DNA of 37,443 bases from an uncultured Collinsella sp. (GCA_900546085.1 URBS01000006.1:1-37443), one strand, 5' to 3'. Positions 8,009 through 16,168 are shown, counted from the first letter of the stretch. Notes: generated from the letters alone by a model not told the origin. Numbers and translations are program-made.

Positions 8009-8779
8009 TTGGCAAACGATACGAATAACGCGATGGGTGCGAGCGGTGCTGCCGGCACCGAGATCACGCCGCTCATCGAGTTTCGCGACGTGGTGTTTTC
8101 CTATGCGGGTCATACGGTGGTCGACGGCGTTTCATTGCGGGTGAACCGTGGGGAGCTCGTTGCTCTGCTTGGTCCTAACGGCTGCGGCAAGACGACGGTC
8201 ATGCGTCTTATCAACGGCCTTGAGCTTGCGGACGCGGGTGCGTACCTGTTCGACGGGCATGTGGTCGATGCGGCATATCTCAAGGATTCCGCGACGGCCC
8301 AGCGGTTCCATCAGCGCGTGGGCTTTGTGTTCCAGAATGCCGATGCGCAGCTCTTTTGCGCCACGGTCGGCGAGGAGGTCGCGTTTGGCCCCGCCCAGAT
8401 GGGGCTGCCGGCAGACGAGCTCGAGCGCCGCGTGCGCGATGCCATGGGGCTGTTCCAGGTTGCCGACCTTGCCGACGCCTCTCCCTATCAGCTCTCGGGC
8501 GGGCAAAAGAAGCGCGTTGCGCTGGCTGCGGTGGTGTCGATGAACCCGGATATCTTGGTCCTCGATGAACCTACCAATGGACTCGACGAAGATTCATGCG
8601 ACATCGTGGTCAACTTCTTGCTGGCCTACGTCGCGGCGGGTAAGACGGTTTTGATGAGTACGCATCACCAGGATCTGGTGCGACGCCTGGGTGCCCGCGC
8701 CATCTATATCGATCGATATCACCATGTGGTCGAGGCGTCTTCGCCGTCGTATGGAACCGAAAGCGGTGCTACGGACTAG
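8009..8779 (+). CDS. cbiO: ECF transporter ATP-binding subunit CbiO
   Basis: A 256-residue ABC ATPase energising the nickel/cobalt importer. Walker A GPNGCGKT is at 55-62, the Q-loop Gln at 109, the signature LSGGQ at 162-166, Walker B ILVLDE at 182-187, and the switch His at 220 (STHH). All catalytic motifs are intact. The start is TTG at 8009, with AGGGAAGGG about 8 nt upstream; residues 1-20 before the ABC fold are short and polar. It is the last gene of the operon, 44 bp after cbiQ. A single ATPase gene suggests a homodimer, as in CbiMNQO systems. Confidence 0.92.
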   Translation: MANDTNNAMGASGAAGTEITPLIEFRDVVFSYAGHTVVDGVSLRVNRGELVALLGPNGCGKTTVMRLINGLELADAGAYLFDGHVVDAAYLKDSATAQRFHQRVGFVFQNADAQLFCATVGEEVAFGPAQMGLPADELERRVRDAMGLFQVADLADASPYQLSGGQKKRVALAAVVSMNPDILVLDEPTNGLDEDSCDIVVNFLLAYVAAGKTVLMSTHHQDLVRRLGARAIYIDRYHHVVEASSPSYGTESGATD

Positions 8780-8827
8780 TTGCTGCGTAAAGCGTGCGTA
8801 GCCGCCTGCGCGGCTTTGCCGTGATGG

Positions 8828-8833
8828 TATAGT
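8828..8833 (+). promoter_or_regulatory. Candidate -10 for the phospholipase C-like gene
   Basis: TATAGT sits 30 bp before ATG 8859 and after a small hairpin (AGCCGCctgcGCGGCT, 8800-8816) that may end the cbiO transcript. No clear -35 is visible. Confidence 0.4.
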
Positions 8834-8858
8834 TATCCAGGTTTTTATGGGGGTGGCT

Positions 8859-9707
8859 ATGCCAAGCTGGAACATTCATATCGCTCAAACGGAGCGCTTG
8901 CTGACACGTGCTAGCGTGCTTGCCGATAGCGTGCGCGACCGCAATGCCTTTTTGTTTGGCTGCGTGGTTCCGGACATCTTTGTGGGCTACATGGTTCCCG
9001 GCATTGCCGATCCCATCCCGTACCGCATCACGCACTTTGCTAAGCCCGAGCCTATCCCCAAACCACGCGAGCACGAGTTCTGGGATACCTATGTGACGCC
9101 GCTGCTTAAAAGTTCGCCCACCGGTGCGCCAGCCGCGGCGACCTCGATTATCGAGGAGCGCGAGCGACTGAACCGCGTGCACTATCCCCAGCGCTACAAG
9201 GATGCCGAGCCGGTTGCCGGTCCCGGCGCCTGTGAGTTCTCGCTTGCGTCCGAAAATGTGGCGCAGTCGCTGCTCGATTTGACACTGGGTGTCTGGTCGC
9301 ATCTGGTGGCCGATGCCGTATGGAATACACGCGTGAATCAGTATCTGGAGGCGCACGGCGGCAAGCCGTGTGAGGAGTTCCGCATTAAAAAGCAAGGCGA
9401 CTTTGACTGGTTTGGCAAGACACTCGGCATTGTTTCGATTCCGCGCGCGACCGATCGCCTGTATACCGCTGCGACGCGTTTTGGGCAGTATCCCATCCAT
9501 AAGGAGTATGTGCTCAAGACCATCGGCGTCATGCACGAGATTGTACGCGAAAACCCCGGCGAGCCCGATCATCCGCCGTATCGCCTGCTAACCGAGGAGT
9601 TCTTCGACGCAACGTTTACCGAGGTCATCGAGCTGACCGAGGCGGGATTTGCGGCCCGCGTTGCCGCTTCTGACGTTCCCGCAGTCCCTCTGATCACTAG
9701 CTGCTAG
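8859..9707 (+). CDS. Zinc-dependent phospholipase C superfamily protein
   Basis: A 282-residue protein resembling the zinc-dependent phospholipase C/S1-P1 nuclease fold. The N-terminus MPSWNIHIAQ supplies the Trp and His that in this family begin the zinc site. Further likely ligands are Asp in GCVVPDI (about 40), His in THFAKPEP, and His/Asp in LGVWSHLVADAVWN. There is no signal peptide, unlike the secreted clostridial toxins, so a cytoplasmic role is likely and the substrate is unknown. I prefer ATG 8859 to the in-frame ATG 8847 because GGGGGTGG lies just upstream and the zinc-binding Trp should be near the N-terminus. It has no operon partner and converges on pyk. Confidence 0.75.
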   Translation: MPSWNIHIAQTERLLTRASVLADSVRDRNAFLFGCVVPDIFVGYMVPGIADPIPYRITHFAKPEPIPKPREHEFWDTYVTPLLKSSPTGAPAAATSIIEERERLNRVHYPQRYKDAEPVAGPGACEFSLASENVAQSLLDLTLGVWSHLVADAVWNTRVNQYLEAHGGKPCEEFRIKKQGDFDWFGKTLGIVSIPRATDRLYTAATRFGQYPIHKEYVLKTIGVMHEIVRENPGEPDHPPYRLLTEEFFDATFTEVIELTEAGFAARVAASDVPAVPLITSC

Positions 9708-9840
9708 CCGGCCGGCTTGACGGTGAACAGTTCATCCCAATTGACCAACAGCTCCCGTCGCAGGGCGTCTTCGGTGGTGCGCTCGGCATCGGAGAGGCTT
9801 GCGACTGAACACAAATCGATGATGCGGCATACGAAGAAGG
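9704..9840 (-). pseudogene. Possible 3' remnant of a degraded gene
   Basis: Between the phospholipase C-like gene and the pyk terminator, the minus strand holds about 44 codons open from a stop at about 9849 to TAG at 9704-9706. The peptide ends ...LRRELLVNWDELFTVKPAG and the codons are as GC3-rich as the neighbouring genes, suggesting real former coding sequence. There is no start codon with a ribosome-binding site. I do not recognise the family. Confidence 0.3.
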
Positions 9841-9846
9841 TCTAAA

Positions 9847-9882
9847 AAGGGCCCGGAAGGCGAAGCCTTCCGGGCCCTTTGC
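9847..9882. terminator. Bidirectional terminator between the PLC-like gene and pyk
   Basis: AAAGGGCCCGGAAGGC-gaa-GCCTTCCGGGCCCTTT is a nearly perfect long hairpin with A and T tracts on both sides, so it can end transcription from either side. It lies 27 bp after the pyk stop codon. Confidence 0.92.
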
Positions 9883-9908
9883 AATGCAAACATGCTTGCA
9901 AGTACGAC

Positions 9909-11369
9909 TTAACGCACCTGAGCGACGTAAGCGACGTTGGTCGAGGAAACCTTGTCCTCGAGCTGGACGCTCATGCGGGGATCGCCGGCGGTGGCGACGG
10001 TCAGATCGCCGGCCTCGACGTAGCCGAGCTCCTTAGCGGTCTCGATCGCCTTGACGATCGTGCCGTTGACGGTGCCCTGGGTAATCTCGGCCTGATGCGG
10101 GATAACGCCCCAGTACATGATCATCTGCTGGACGGCCCACTCGTGGCGGGAGAACGCGCAGATCGGCATGTTGGGACGGAAGTGCGAGATCAAGCGAGCG
10201 GTACGACCGGTGGTCGTCGGCACGGTGATGCACTTGGCGCCAACGGTGGTGGCCATGTTCACAGCGGACATACCCACAACGTTGTTGACGACGCGGGTGC
10301 CGTGAGCGTCAGCCGGAACCTCGAGCGGAGCGTGGGCCGGGAGGTACTTCTCGGTCTCGAGAGCGATGCTGGCCTGCATCTTAACGGCCTCGACCGGGTA
10401 CTTACCGGCAGCGGACTCGCCGGACAGCATGACGGCGTCGGTGCCGTCGTAAATGGCGTTAGCAACGTCGGCAACCTCGGCGCGCGTCGGGCGCGGGTTC
10501 TGCTGCATGGAGTCGAGCATCTGCGTAGCGGTGATGACGGGCTTGTAGGCCGCGTTGCACTTGGCGATGATCTCCTTCTGGATGTGGGGAACGAGCTCGG
10601 GCTTGATCTCGATGCCCAGGTCGCCACGGGCGACCATGATGCCGTCGGAAGCCTCGAGGATCTCGTCGAAGTTCTCGACGCCCAGGGCGCACTCGATCTT
10701 TGGGAAGATCGTCACGTGCTCGCCACCGTTCTCGCGGCAAAGCTCGCGGATGCCGCGGACGGACTCGGCGTCACGGATGAAGGAGGCGGCGATGTAGTCG
10801 ATGTTCTCGGTCAGGCCAAAGAGAATGTCCTGACGATCGCGCTCGGTGATGGCGGGCAGCGAGATGTTGACGTTGGGCATGTTGACGCCCTTGCGCTCGC
10901 CAATCAGGCCGTCGTTCTTGACGACGCAGGTCATGTCCTGACCGTCGACGGACTCGACCTCGAGGGCAACCAGGCCGTCGTCAATCAGGATGAGGGAGCC
11001 CTTCTCGACCTCGGAGGGCAGAGCCAGGTAGTCGAGGGAGATGTGCTCAGCGGTGCCGTGGAAATCCTCGGACGTGGGCTGAGCGGTGACGACGATCTTG
11101 TCGCCGGTCTTGACGGCAACCTTCTTGCCGTCGACCAGAAGGCCGGTGCGGACCTCGGGGCCCTTGGTGTCGAGCAGGATGCCGACGGGCAGACCGAGCT
11201 CCTTGGAAATACGACGGACGCGCTCGATGCGACCGTGGTGCTCGTCGTAAGAGCCGTGCGAGAAGTTGAAACGGGCGACGTTCATGCCCGCCTTGATCAT
11301 CTCGCGGATGGTCTCGTCGCTATCGCAGGCGGGACCCATGGTGCATACAATCTTGGTGCGCTTGTACAT
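9909..11369 (-). CDS. pyk: Pyruvate kinase
   Basis: A 486-residue glycolytic enzyme converting phosphoenolpyruvate and ADP to pyruvate and ATP. Substrate-site residues are seen in NFSHG (35-39), DTKGPEVRTG (67-76), FPKIE (222-226, catalytic Lys224) and MVARGDLGIE (245-254). Glu72 in GPEVRTG corresponds to the Glu of potassium-dependent pyruvate kinases (Glu117 in rabbit muscle), so K+ dependence is expected. A B domain occupies about 75-170, and the C-terminal regulatory domain ends without the extra phosphohistidine-like domain of some Bacillus enzymes. The start has GGAGGT 5 nt upstream. It is monocistronic, with its own promoter at about 11433 and a strong terminator. Confidence 0.97.
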   Translation of the reverse strand: MYKRTKIVCTMGPACDSDETIREMIKAGMNVARFNFSHGSYDEHHGRIERVRRISKELGLPVGILLDTKGPEVRTGLLVDGKKVAVKTGDKIVVTAQPTSEDFHGTAEHISLDYLALPSEVEKGSLILIDDGLVALEVESVDGQDMTCVVKNDGLIGERKGVNMPNVNISLPAITERDRQDILFGLTENIDYIAASFIRDAESVRGIRELCRENGGEHVTIFPKIECALGVENFDEILEASDGIMVARGDLGIEIKPELVPHIQKEIIAKCNAAYKPVITATQMLDSMQQNPRPTRAEVADVANAIYDGTDAVMLSGESAAGKYPVEAVKMQASIALETEKYLPAHAPLEVPADAHGTRVVNNVVGMSAVNMATTVGAKCITVPTTTGRTARLISHFRPNMPICAFSRHEWAVQQMIMYWGVIPHQAEITQGTVNGTIVKAIETAKELGYVEAGDLTVATAGDPRMSVQLEDKVSSTNVAYVAQVR

Positions 11370-11432
11370 TCAGACCTCCATCTGACATCGTCTTGCGCTG
11401 ATAGATAAAGCATAAGAAATAAAACTGAGTTG

Positions 11433-11438
11433 ATTATA
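11433..11438 (-). promoter_or_regulatory. -10 element of pyk
   Basis: A perfect TATAAT on the minus strand, 64 bp upstream of the pyk ATG. The -35 region near 11456-11463 is weak, reading TTGGGG at a 19-bp spacing. Confidence 0.6.
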
Positions 11439-11494
11439 ACGAAATGACGACCGAATACCCCAAAAAATCGACCGTACGCCGATTTAGAAGTCCA

Positions 11495-11520
11495 TTCTTT
11501 AGTCAAAAAAGACTAAAGAA
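11495..11520. promoter_or_regulatory. Perfect 26-bp inverted repeat upstream of pyk
   Basis: TTCTTTAGTC and GACTAAAGAA are perfect 10-bp arms around A6. It lies about 35 bp upstream of the pyk -35 region. With no T tract on either strand it is not an ordinary terminator. An operator, for example for an activator or repressor of pyk or of the ATPase gene, is plausible. I do not recognise the regulator. Confidence 0.55.
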
Positions 11521-11662
11521 AAACTTTTACCAAGCGGTCTTACCGCTGCTATCTGGGCGATATTTCAGTTTGCCGATGCGCTGAAGAAAAAACGTTTTAT
11601 CAATCTCGAGCATCACACTGTCTGCACCGTTGCGCCTGTGCCGTGTTTCCAGATGGAATGTT

Positions 11663-11692
11663 TTGGCTAGACGCGTCGCTTTGGGGTACCAT
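11663..11692 (+). promoter_or_regulatory. Candidate promoter of the P-type ATPase gene
   Basis: TTGGCT (11663-11668), an 18-bp spacer, and TACCAT (11687-11692). Transcription would start near 11699 and give a structured leader of about 110 nt. The rest of the 440-bp gap between pyk and this gene holds the pyk promoter and the inverted repeat; I see no gene in it. Confidence 0.45.
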
Positions 11693-11701
11693 AGCTCCAC
11701 T

Positions 11702-11803
11702 ATCAACTGCCGCTCAGCACGGCAGCCTTGATGAGCCCTTGCCCTTCTCCTGGGAATTATGATCGGGCATCAATCTGCTGAGTGGCCCGAATCCCAGGAG
11801 GGG
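11702..11803 (+). promoter_or_regulatory. Structured leader that buries the ATPase ribosome-binding site
   Basis: CTCCTGGGA (11747-11755) pairs perfectly with TCCCAGGAG (11792-11800), which contains the start of the ribosome-binding site GGAGGGG (11797-11803). Inside it, GATCGGGC (11761-11768) pairs with GCCCGA(A)TC (11785-11793 region). A separate hairpin, CTGCCG with CGGCAG (about 11707-11725), lies upstream. Such an arrangement suggests translational control, possibly by a metal or other ligand. It does not match a riboswitch class that I can confirm by eye. Confidence 0.5.
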
Positions 11804-11810
11804 ACTCTAT

Positions 11811-14492
11811 ATGCAAAAGGAATACCTGTCCGCCGCGGCGGAGGTGCTCAGCGACCAAGGTGTCGATGAGAACCTCGGCCTGAGCACCGGCGAGGCGTCG
11901 TCGCGTCTTGCCAAGACAGGCCCTAACAAGCTTGAGGAAGCCGAGAAAACGCCGCTTTGGAAGCGTTTCTTTGAGCAGATGGCCGACCCTATGGTCATCA
12001 TGTTGATCGCGGCCGCGGTTATCAGCGCGCTCACGGGCATGGTCAAGGGCGAGCCCGATTTTGCCGACGTCGCCATCATCATGTTCGTCGTTATCGTCAA
12101 CTCGGTGCTGGGCGTGGTCCAGGAGGCTAAAAGCGAGGAGGCCCTCGAAGCCCTGCAAGAGATGAGCGCGGCGCAGTCCAAAGTACTGCGCGACGGCAAG
12201 CTCGTGCACCTGCCGAGCGCCGAGCTCGTGCCCGGTGACGTGATCATGCTCGAGGCGGGCGACTCCGTCCCGGCCGACTGCCGCGTGCTCGAGAGCGCCA
12301 CGATGAAGATCGAAGAGGCCGCACTCACCGGCGAGTCCGTGCCGGTCGAGAAGCACGCCAACGTGATCGAGCTTGCTGCGGGCACCGATGACGTGCCGCT
12401 CGGCGACCGCAAGAACATGTGCTACATGGGCTCCACCGTTGTGTACGGCCGTGGCCGCGCCGTCGTGGTCGGCACCGGTATGAACACCGAGATGGGCAAG
12501 ATTGCCGGCGCCCTGGCCGAGGCTAAGGAAGAGCTCACGCCGCTGCAGGTGAAGCTCGCCGAGCTCAGCCGCATCCTTACCATCATGGTTATCGTCATCT
12601 GCGTCGTCATCTTTGGCGTCGATATCCTCCGCCACGGCGTGGGCAACGTCCTTACCGACCCGACCGCTTTGCTCGACACCTTTATGGTCGCCGTCTCGCT
12701 CGCCGTCGCTGCCATCCCCGAGGGCCTGGTCGCCGTTGTGACCATCGTGCTGTCGCTTGGCGTGACCAAGATGGCCAAGCGCCAGGCGATTATCCGCAAG
12801 CTTTCTGCCGTCGAGACCCTCGGCTGCACGCAGACCATCTGCTCCGACAAGACCGGTACCCTTACTCAAAACAAGATGACCGTCGTCAAGCACGAGCTCG
12901 CTGCGCCTAAGGAGAAGTTCCTGGCCGGTATGGCCCTTTGCTCCGATGCCCAGTGGGACGAGGAGCTGGGCGAGGCCGTGGGCGAGCCGACCGAGTGCGC
13001 GCTCGTCAACGACGCCGGCAAGGCTGGCCTCACCGGCCTGACTGCCGAGCATCCGCGCGTGGGCGAGGCCCCGTTCGACTCGGGCCGTAAGATGATGTCC
13101 GTGATCGTCGAGACCCTGGATGGCGAGTACGAGCAGTACACCAAGGGCGCGCCCGACGTGGTGATCGGCCTGTGCACCCATATCTACGAGGGCGAAAAGG
13201 TCGTCCCGCTGACCGAGGAGCGTCGCGCCGAGCTCGTGGCCGCCAACAAGGCCATGGCCGACGAGGCTCTGCGCGTGCTTGCGCTGGCAAGCCGCACCTA
13301 CACCGAGGTCCCGAGCGACTGCAGCCCCGCTGCGCTCGAGCACGACCTGGTCTTCTGCGGCCTGTCCGGCATGATTGACCCTGTCCGCCCCGAGGTCGCC
13401 GACGCCATCCGCGAGGCGCACGATGCCGGTATCCGCACCGTCATGATCACGGGCGACCACATCGACACCGCCGTGGCCATCGCCAAGCAGCTGGGCATCG
13501 TCACCGATCGCAGCCATGCCATCACCGGTGCCGACCTCGATCGCATGAGCGACGAGGAGCTCGACGCGCACATCGAGGACTACGGCGTGTACGCCCGCGT
13601 CCAACCCGAGCACAAGACACGCATTGTCGAGGCTTGGAAGTCGCGCGACCAGATCGTGGCCATGACGGGCGACGGCGTCAACGACGCCCCGTCCATCAAG
13701 CGCGCCGACATCGGCGTGGGTATGGGCATTACTGGTACCGACGTCACCAAGAACGTCGCCGACATGGTGCTCGCCGACGATAACTTTGCCACCATCATCG
13801 GTGCCTGCGAAGAGGGCCGTCGCATCTACGACAACATCCGCAAGGTCATCCAGTTCCTGCTTTCGGCCAACCTTGCCGAGGTGTTCTCGGTGTTTATCGC
13901 CACGCTCATCGGCTTTACCATCTTCCAGCCGGTGCAGCTGCTGTGGGTGAACCTGGTCACCGACTGCTTCCCCGCGCTCGCGCTGGGCATGGAGGATGCC
14001 GAGGGCGACATCATGAAGCGCAAGCCGCGCAACGCCAAGGACGGTGTCTTTGCCGGACATATGGGTCTGGACTGTGTGGTCCAGGGCCTAATCATCACCG
14101 TGCTGGTGCTGGCGAGCTTCTTTGTGGGCGTGTACTTTGACATGGGCTACATCCATATCGCCGATATGATCGCCGGCAATGCCGACGAGGAAGGCGTGAT
14201 GATGGCGTTCATCACGCTCAACATGGTTGAGATTTTCCACTGCTTCAATATGCGCAGCCGTCGTGCGTCGCTGTTCACCATGAAGAAGCAGAACAAGTGG
14301 CTGTGGGCTTCCGCCGCGCTGGCGTTGGTGCTGACGGTGATCGTAACCGTGCAGCCGACGCTTGCCGAGATGTTCTTTGGCCCCGTGACGCTTGAGCTCA
14401 AGGGCGTTCTTGCCGCGCTGGGCCTGGCCTTCCTGATCATCCCGCTGATGGAGATCTACAAGGCAATCATGCGCGCGGTCGAAAAGGAGTAG
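11811..14492 (+). CDS. P2A-type cation-transporting ATPase, probably a Ca2+ pump
   Basis: An 893-residue P-type ATPase that exports a cation across the membrane with ATP. The N-terminal cation-ATPase domain (about 1-75) is followed by the actuator TGES (173-176), the phosphorylation motif DKTGT (Asp346), TGD (547-549) and TGDGVNDAP (619-627). Ion-site residues match SERCA: IPEGL in TM4 (Glu304), SANLAE in TM5 (Asn687, Glu690) and WVNLVTD in TM6 (Asn714, Thr717, Asp718). Both calcium sites therefore appear present, which favours Ca2+ over Na+ or K+; Mn2+ remains possible. Four C-terminal membrane segments follow. The ATG has CAGGAGGGG upstream, partly within a hairpin. Confidence 0.92.
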   Translation: MQKEYLSAAAEVLSDQGVDENLGLSTGEASSRLAKTGPNKLEEAEKTPLWKRFFEQMADPMVIMLIAAAVISALTGMVKGEPDFADVAIIMFVVIVNSVLGVVQEAKSEEALEALQEMSAAQSKVLRDGKLVHLPSAELVPGDVIMLEAGDSVPADCRVLESATMKIEEAALTGESVPVEKHANVIELAAGTDDVPLGDRKNMCYMGSTVVYGRGRAVVVGTGMNTEMGKIAGALAEAKEELTPLQVKLAELSRILTIMVIVICVVIFGVDILRHGVGNVLTDPTALLDTFMVAVSLAVAAIPEGLVAVVTIVLSLGVTKMAKRQAIIRKLSAVETLGCTQTICSDKTGTLTQNKMTVVKHELAAPKEKFLAGMALCSDAQWDEELGEAVGEPTECALVNDAGKAGLTGLTAEHPRVGEAPFDSGRKMMSVIVETLDGEYEQYTKGAPDVVIGLCTHIYEGEKVVPLTEERRAELVAANKAMADEALRVLALASRTYTEVPSDCSPAALEHDLVFCGLSGMIDPVRPEVADAIREAHDAGIRTVMITGDHIDTAVAIAKQLGIVTDRSHAITGADLDRMSDEELDAHIEDYGVYARVQPEHKTRIVEAWKSRDQIVAMTGDGVNDAPSIKRADIGVGMGITGTDVTKNVADMVLADDNFATIIGACEEGRRIYDNIRKVIQFLLSANLAEVFSVFIATLIGFTIFQPVQLLWVNLVTDCFPALALGMEDAEGDIMKRKPRNAKDGVFAGHMGLDCVVQGLIITVLVLASFFVGVYFDMGYIHIADMIAGNADEEGVMMAFITLNMVEIFHCFNMRSRRASLFTMKKQNKWLWASAALALVLTVIVTVQPTLAEMFFGPVTLELKGVLAALGLAFLIIPLMEIYKAIMRAVEKE

Positions 14493-14504
14493 ATTAACCT
14501 GCCC

Positions 14505-14592
14505 GGGCCCGCCCCACGCCCTTTCTCCCTCACTGGTCCTCGCGCTTCGCGCTGCGGGATCGTTCGGGAGAAAGGGCTTCCGGGGCGGGCCC
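14505..14592. repeat. 88-bp palindrome downstream of the P-type ATPase
   Basis: GGGCCCGCCCC (14505-14515) pairs with GGGGCGGGCCC (14582-14592), CCCTTTCTCCC (14519-14529) pairs with GGGAGAAAGGG (14566-14576), and a central part includes CGCGC-ttc-GCGCTGCG. The arms differ by small indels only. No T tract follows, and a separate ordinary terminator lies 58 bp further on. Its sequence differs from the other two palindromes here, though the design is similar. Confidence 0.75.
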
Positions 14593-14649
14593 TGCGGTGA
14601 CTCCGCTGCCTTTCCTCGCGCGGATGATAAGGGCTGAGGGAAAGTTTGT

Positions 14650-14683
14650 GAGCTGGTCGGGCTTTGCCCGGCCAGCTCTTTTT
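14650..14683 (+). terminator. Rho-independent terminator after the ATPase gene
   Basis: GAGCTGGTCGGGC-ttt-GCCCGGCCAGCTC forms a 13-bp stem with one G-T pair, followed by TTTTT. Confidence 0.92.
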
Positions 14684-14731
14684 GATTTAAAATACCTGCT
14701 CAGTTGTGATTTTTGGTGCTGGGAGGCGTTT

Positions 14732-15916
14732 GTGGCTAAGGCTAAGGCTAAGGCGAAGAAAAAGACGACGGGGGCGCGGGCTAAGCGTGATCGTCGTCGG
14801 AAGCTCGCGACCGAAGCCCCTGCATCTGCTGAGGAATTGCTGGCGAGTGTACCGGGGCTTGACGCGCTGCAGGATGTTCCGGCGTTTGATGACCTGCCGG
14901 TCGATGAAGCTCAGCAGACTGCCTTTGATGATTTCTGCGCACATGCCGAGGAGCCCGAGCAGATGCAGCTTGGCGCCGTGGTGCGCCTGGACCGCGGGTT
15001 TCCGCTGGTGGCGACTGCCGATGACACGTTTCGTGCCGAGCATGCCGTGGGGTTTGCCAAGTCGCGCGGCGAGGACGAGGTCCTGCTGCCTGCCGTGGGC
15101 GACCGTGTGGCGGTGCGCCGCGCTCCCGGGCACGATATGGGCGTGATTGAGTGCGTGCTGCCGCGCCGTACGAGCTTTGAGCGTTGGCGTGGCCGTGCCC
15201 GCGGTGAGCGCCAGGTGCTCTGCTCCAACGTTGACAGCGTGCTGATCGTGCAGGCGCTCGGCGCCGGCGAGGTGCTGCTCGATCGCGTGGCGCGCTCACT
15301 GGTATTGGCGCTCGACTGCGATGCCGAGCCGGTGGTGGTACTCACCAAAGCTGACCGCTGCGATGCCGAGGAGCTCGAGCGCGATCTGGACCGCGTGCGC
15401 CGCCTGGTGGGTCCGGACGTGCGCGTGATCGTGACGTCCTCTGCCGAGGGCCGCGGCCTGGACGAGGTCCGTGCCTGCGTGCCTGCCGGGAGCTGCGCCA
15501 TGATTCTGGGCGAGTCGGGTGCCGGCAAGTCGACGCTGCTCAATGCGCTGCTGGGCCACGATACGTTGGCGACCGGCGGTGTGCGCGAACGCGACGACCA
15601 GGGCCGTCACACTACCGTCGCGCGCGTGATGGTGGCGCTGCCGGGCGACGCCGGCGTGATCGCCGATGCCCCGGGTCTGCGCAGTTTGCCGCTCGTGGGT
15701 CACGAGCGGGGTCTGGCACGCGCCTTCCCCGAGATTGTCGAGGCATCGCGTGCGTGCCGGTTTGGCGACTGCACGCATACCCACGAACCGGGTTGCGCCG
15801 TTCGCGAGGCCGAGGACGCCGGGCAGATCGACGGCCTGCGTCTGGAAACGTTCCAAAATCTGGCGTCATCCATGCGCGTGAGCGCCCAAATGCTCGATCC
15901 CGATGTCCATCTGTAA
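14732..15916 (+). CDS. rsgA: Small ribosomal subunit biogenesis GTPase RsgA
   Basis: A 394-residue circularly permuted GTPase acting in late 30S subunit maturation. An OB fold (about 78-145) precedes the GTPase, whose motifs run in permuted order: G4 TKAD (205-208), G1 GESGAGKST (260-268), switch Thr294/295, G3 DAPG (312-315). The C-terminal zinc site has Cys342, Cys347, His349 and Cys355. It is about 90 residues longer than usual because of an N-terminal stretch: MAKAKAKAKKK and other basic residues, then an acidic linker to residue 77. GTG 14732 is chosen for its GGGAGG ribosome-binding site 5 nt upstream; the frame is open further upstream but runs back into the terminator. Confidence 0.93.
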   Translation: MAKAKAKAKKKTTGARAKRDRRRKLATEAPASAEELLASVPGLDALQDVPAFDDLPVDEAQQTAFDDFCAHAEEPEQMQLGAVVRLDRGFPLVATADDTFRAEHAVGFAKSRGEDEVLLPAVGDRVAVRRAPGHDMGVIECVLPRRTSFERWRGRARGERQVLCSNVDSVLIVQALGAGEVLLDRVARSLVLALDCDAEPVVVLTKADRCDAEELERDLDRVRRLVGPDVRVIVTSSAEGRGLDEVRACVPAGSCAMILGESGAGKSTLLNALLGHDTLATGGVRERDDQGRHTTVARVMVALPGDAGVIADAPGLRSLPLVGHERGLARAFPEIVEASRACRFGDCTHTHEPGCAVREAEDAGQIDGLRLETFQNLASSMRVSAQMLDPDVHL

Positions 15917-15933
15917 TTGAATTTATCTATGAC

Positions 15934-15968
15934 AGCCGTCTCCCAACTGTTCGGGAGACGGCTTTTTT
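15934..15968 (+). terminator. Rho-independent terminator after rsgA
   Basis: AGCCGTCTCCC-aactgttc-GGGAGACGGCT has a perfect 11-bp stem followed by a run of six T. Confidence 0.95.
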
Positions 15969-16006
15969 GCTGCGGAAAAGCCTCGAAACATGCAGTTTGC
16001 TGACGT

Positions 16007-16071
16007 GCTGACCAAAACCTTGTCACGAGCTTGACGGGCTGGTCAGCTTTTGGTCAGCGATTGGTTTGACA
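16007..16071 (+). promoter_or_regulatory. Inverted repeat and candidate -35 in front of the tad operon
   Basis: GCTGACCAAAA (16007-16017) and TTTTGGTCAGC (16048-16058) form a perfect 11-bp inverted repeat 30 bp apart, and a further GCTGGTCAGC palindrome (16038-16047) lies between them. A consensus -35, TTGACA, follows at 16066-16071. The -10 expected near 16089 is poor. The repeated TGACC/GGTCA half-sites suggest a regulator-binding region for the pilus operon. Confidence 0.45.
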
Positions 16072-16168
16072 TTGAAAACCAAGATTGCGATTGCGCCGCT
16101 TTGCACTCTGACCGCCCAGACAATGGTGGTACGGGCATTCGCCCGGCACTGCCATGAGAGGAGCGGCC

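Noticed and set aside
9879..11408. A 509-codon plus-strand ORF opposite pyk
   Set aside because: It is the antisense shadow of pyruvate kinase: low-complexity Val/Gly/Asp-rich peptide, no ribosome-binding site, and pyk is certain.
11702..11810. Assignment of the ATPase leader to the yybP-ykoY manganese riboswitch
   Set aside because: Location and gene type would fit, but I could not match the conserved loops by eye, so it is left as an unclassified structured leader.
11757..14060. A 767-codon minus-strand ORF opposite the P-type ATPase
   Set aside because: Antisense shadow in a GC-rich gene; repetitive His/Gly/Ala-rich peptide and no start signals.
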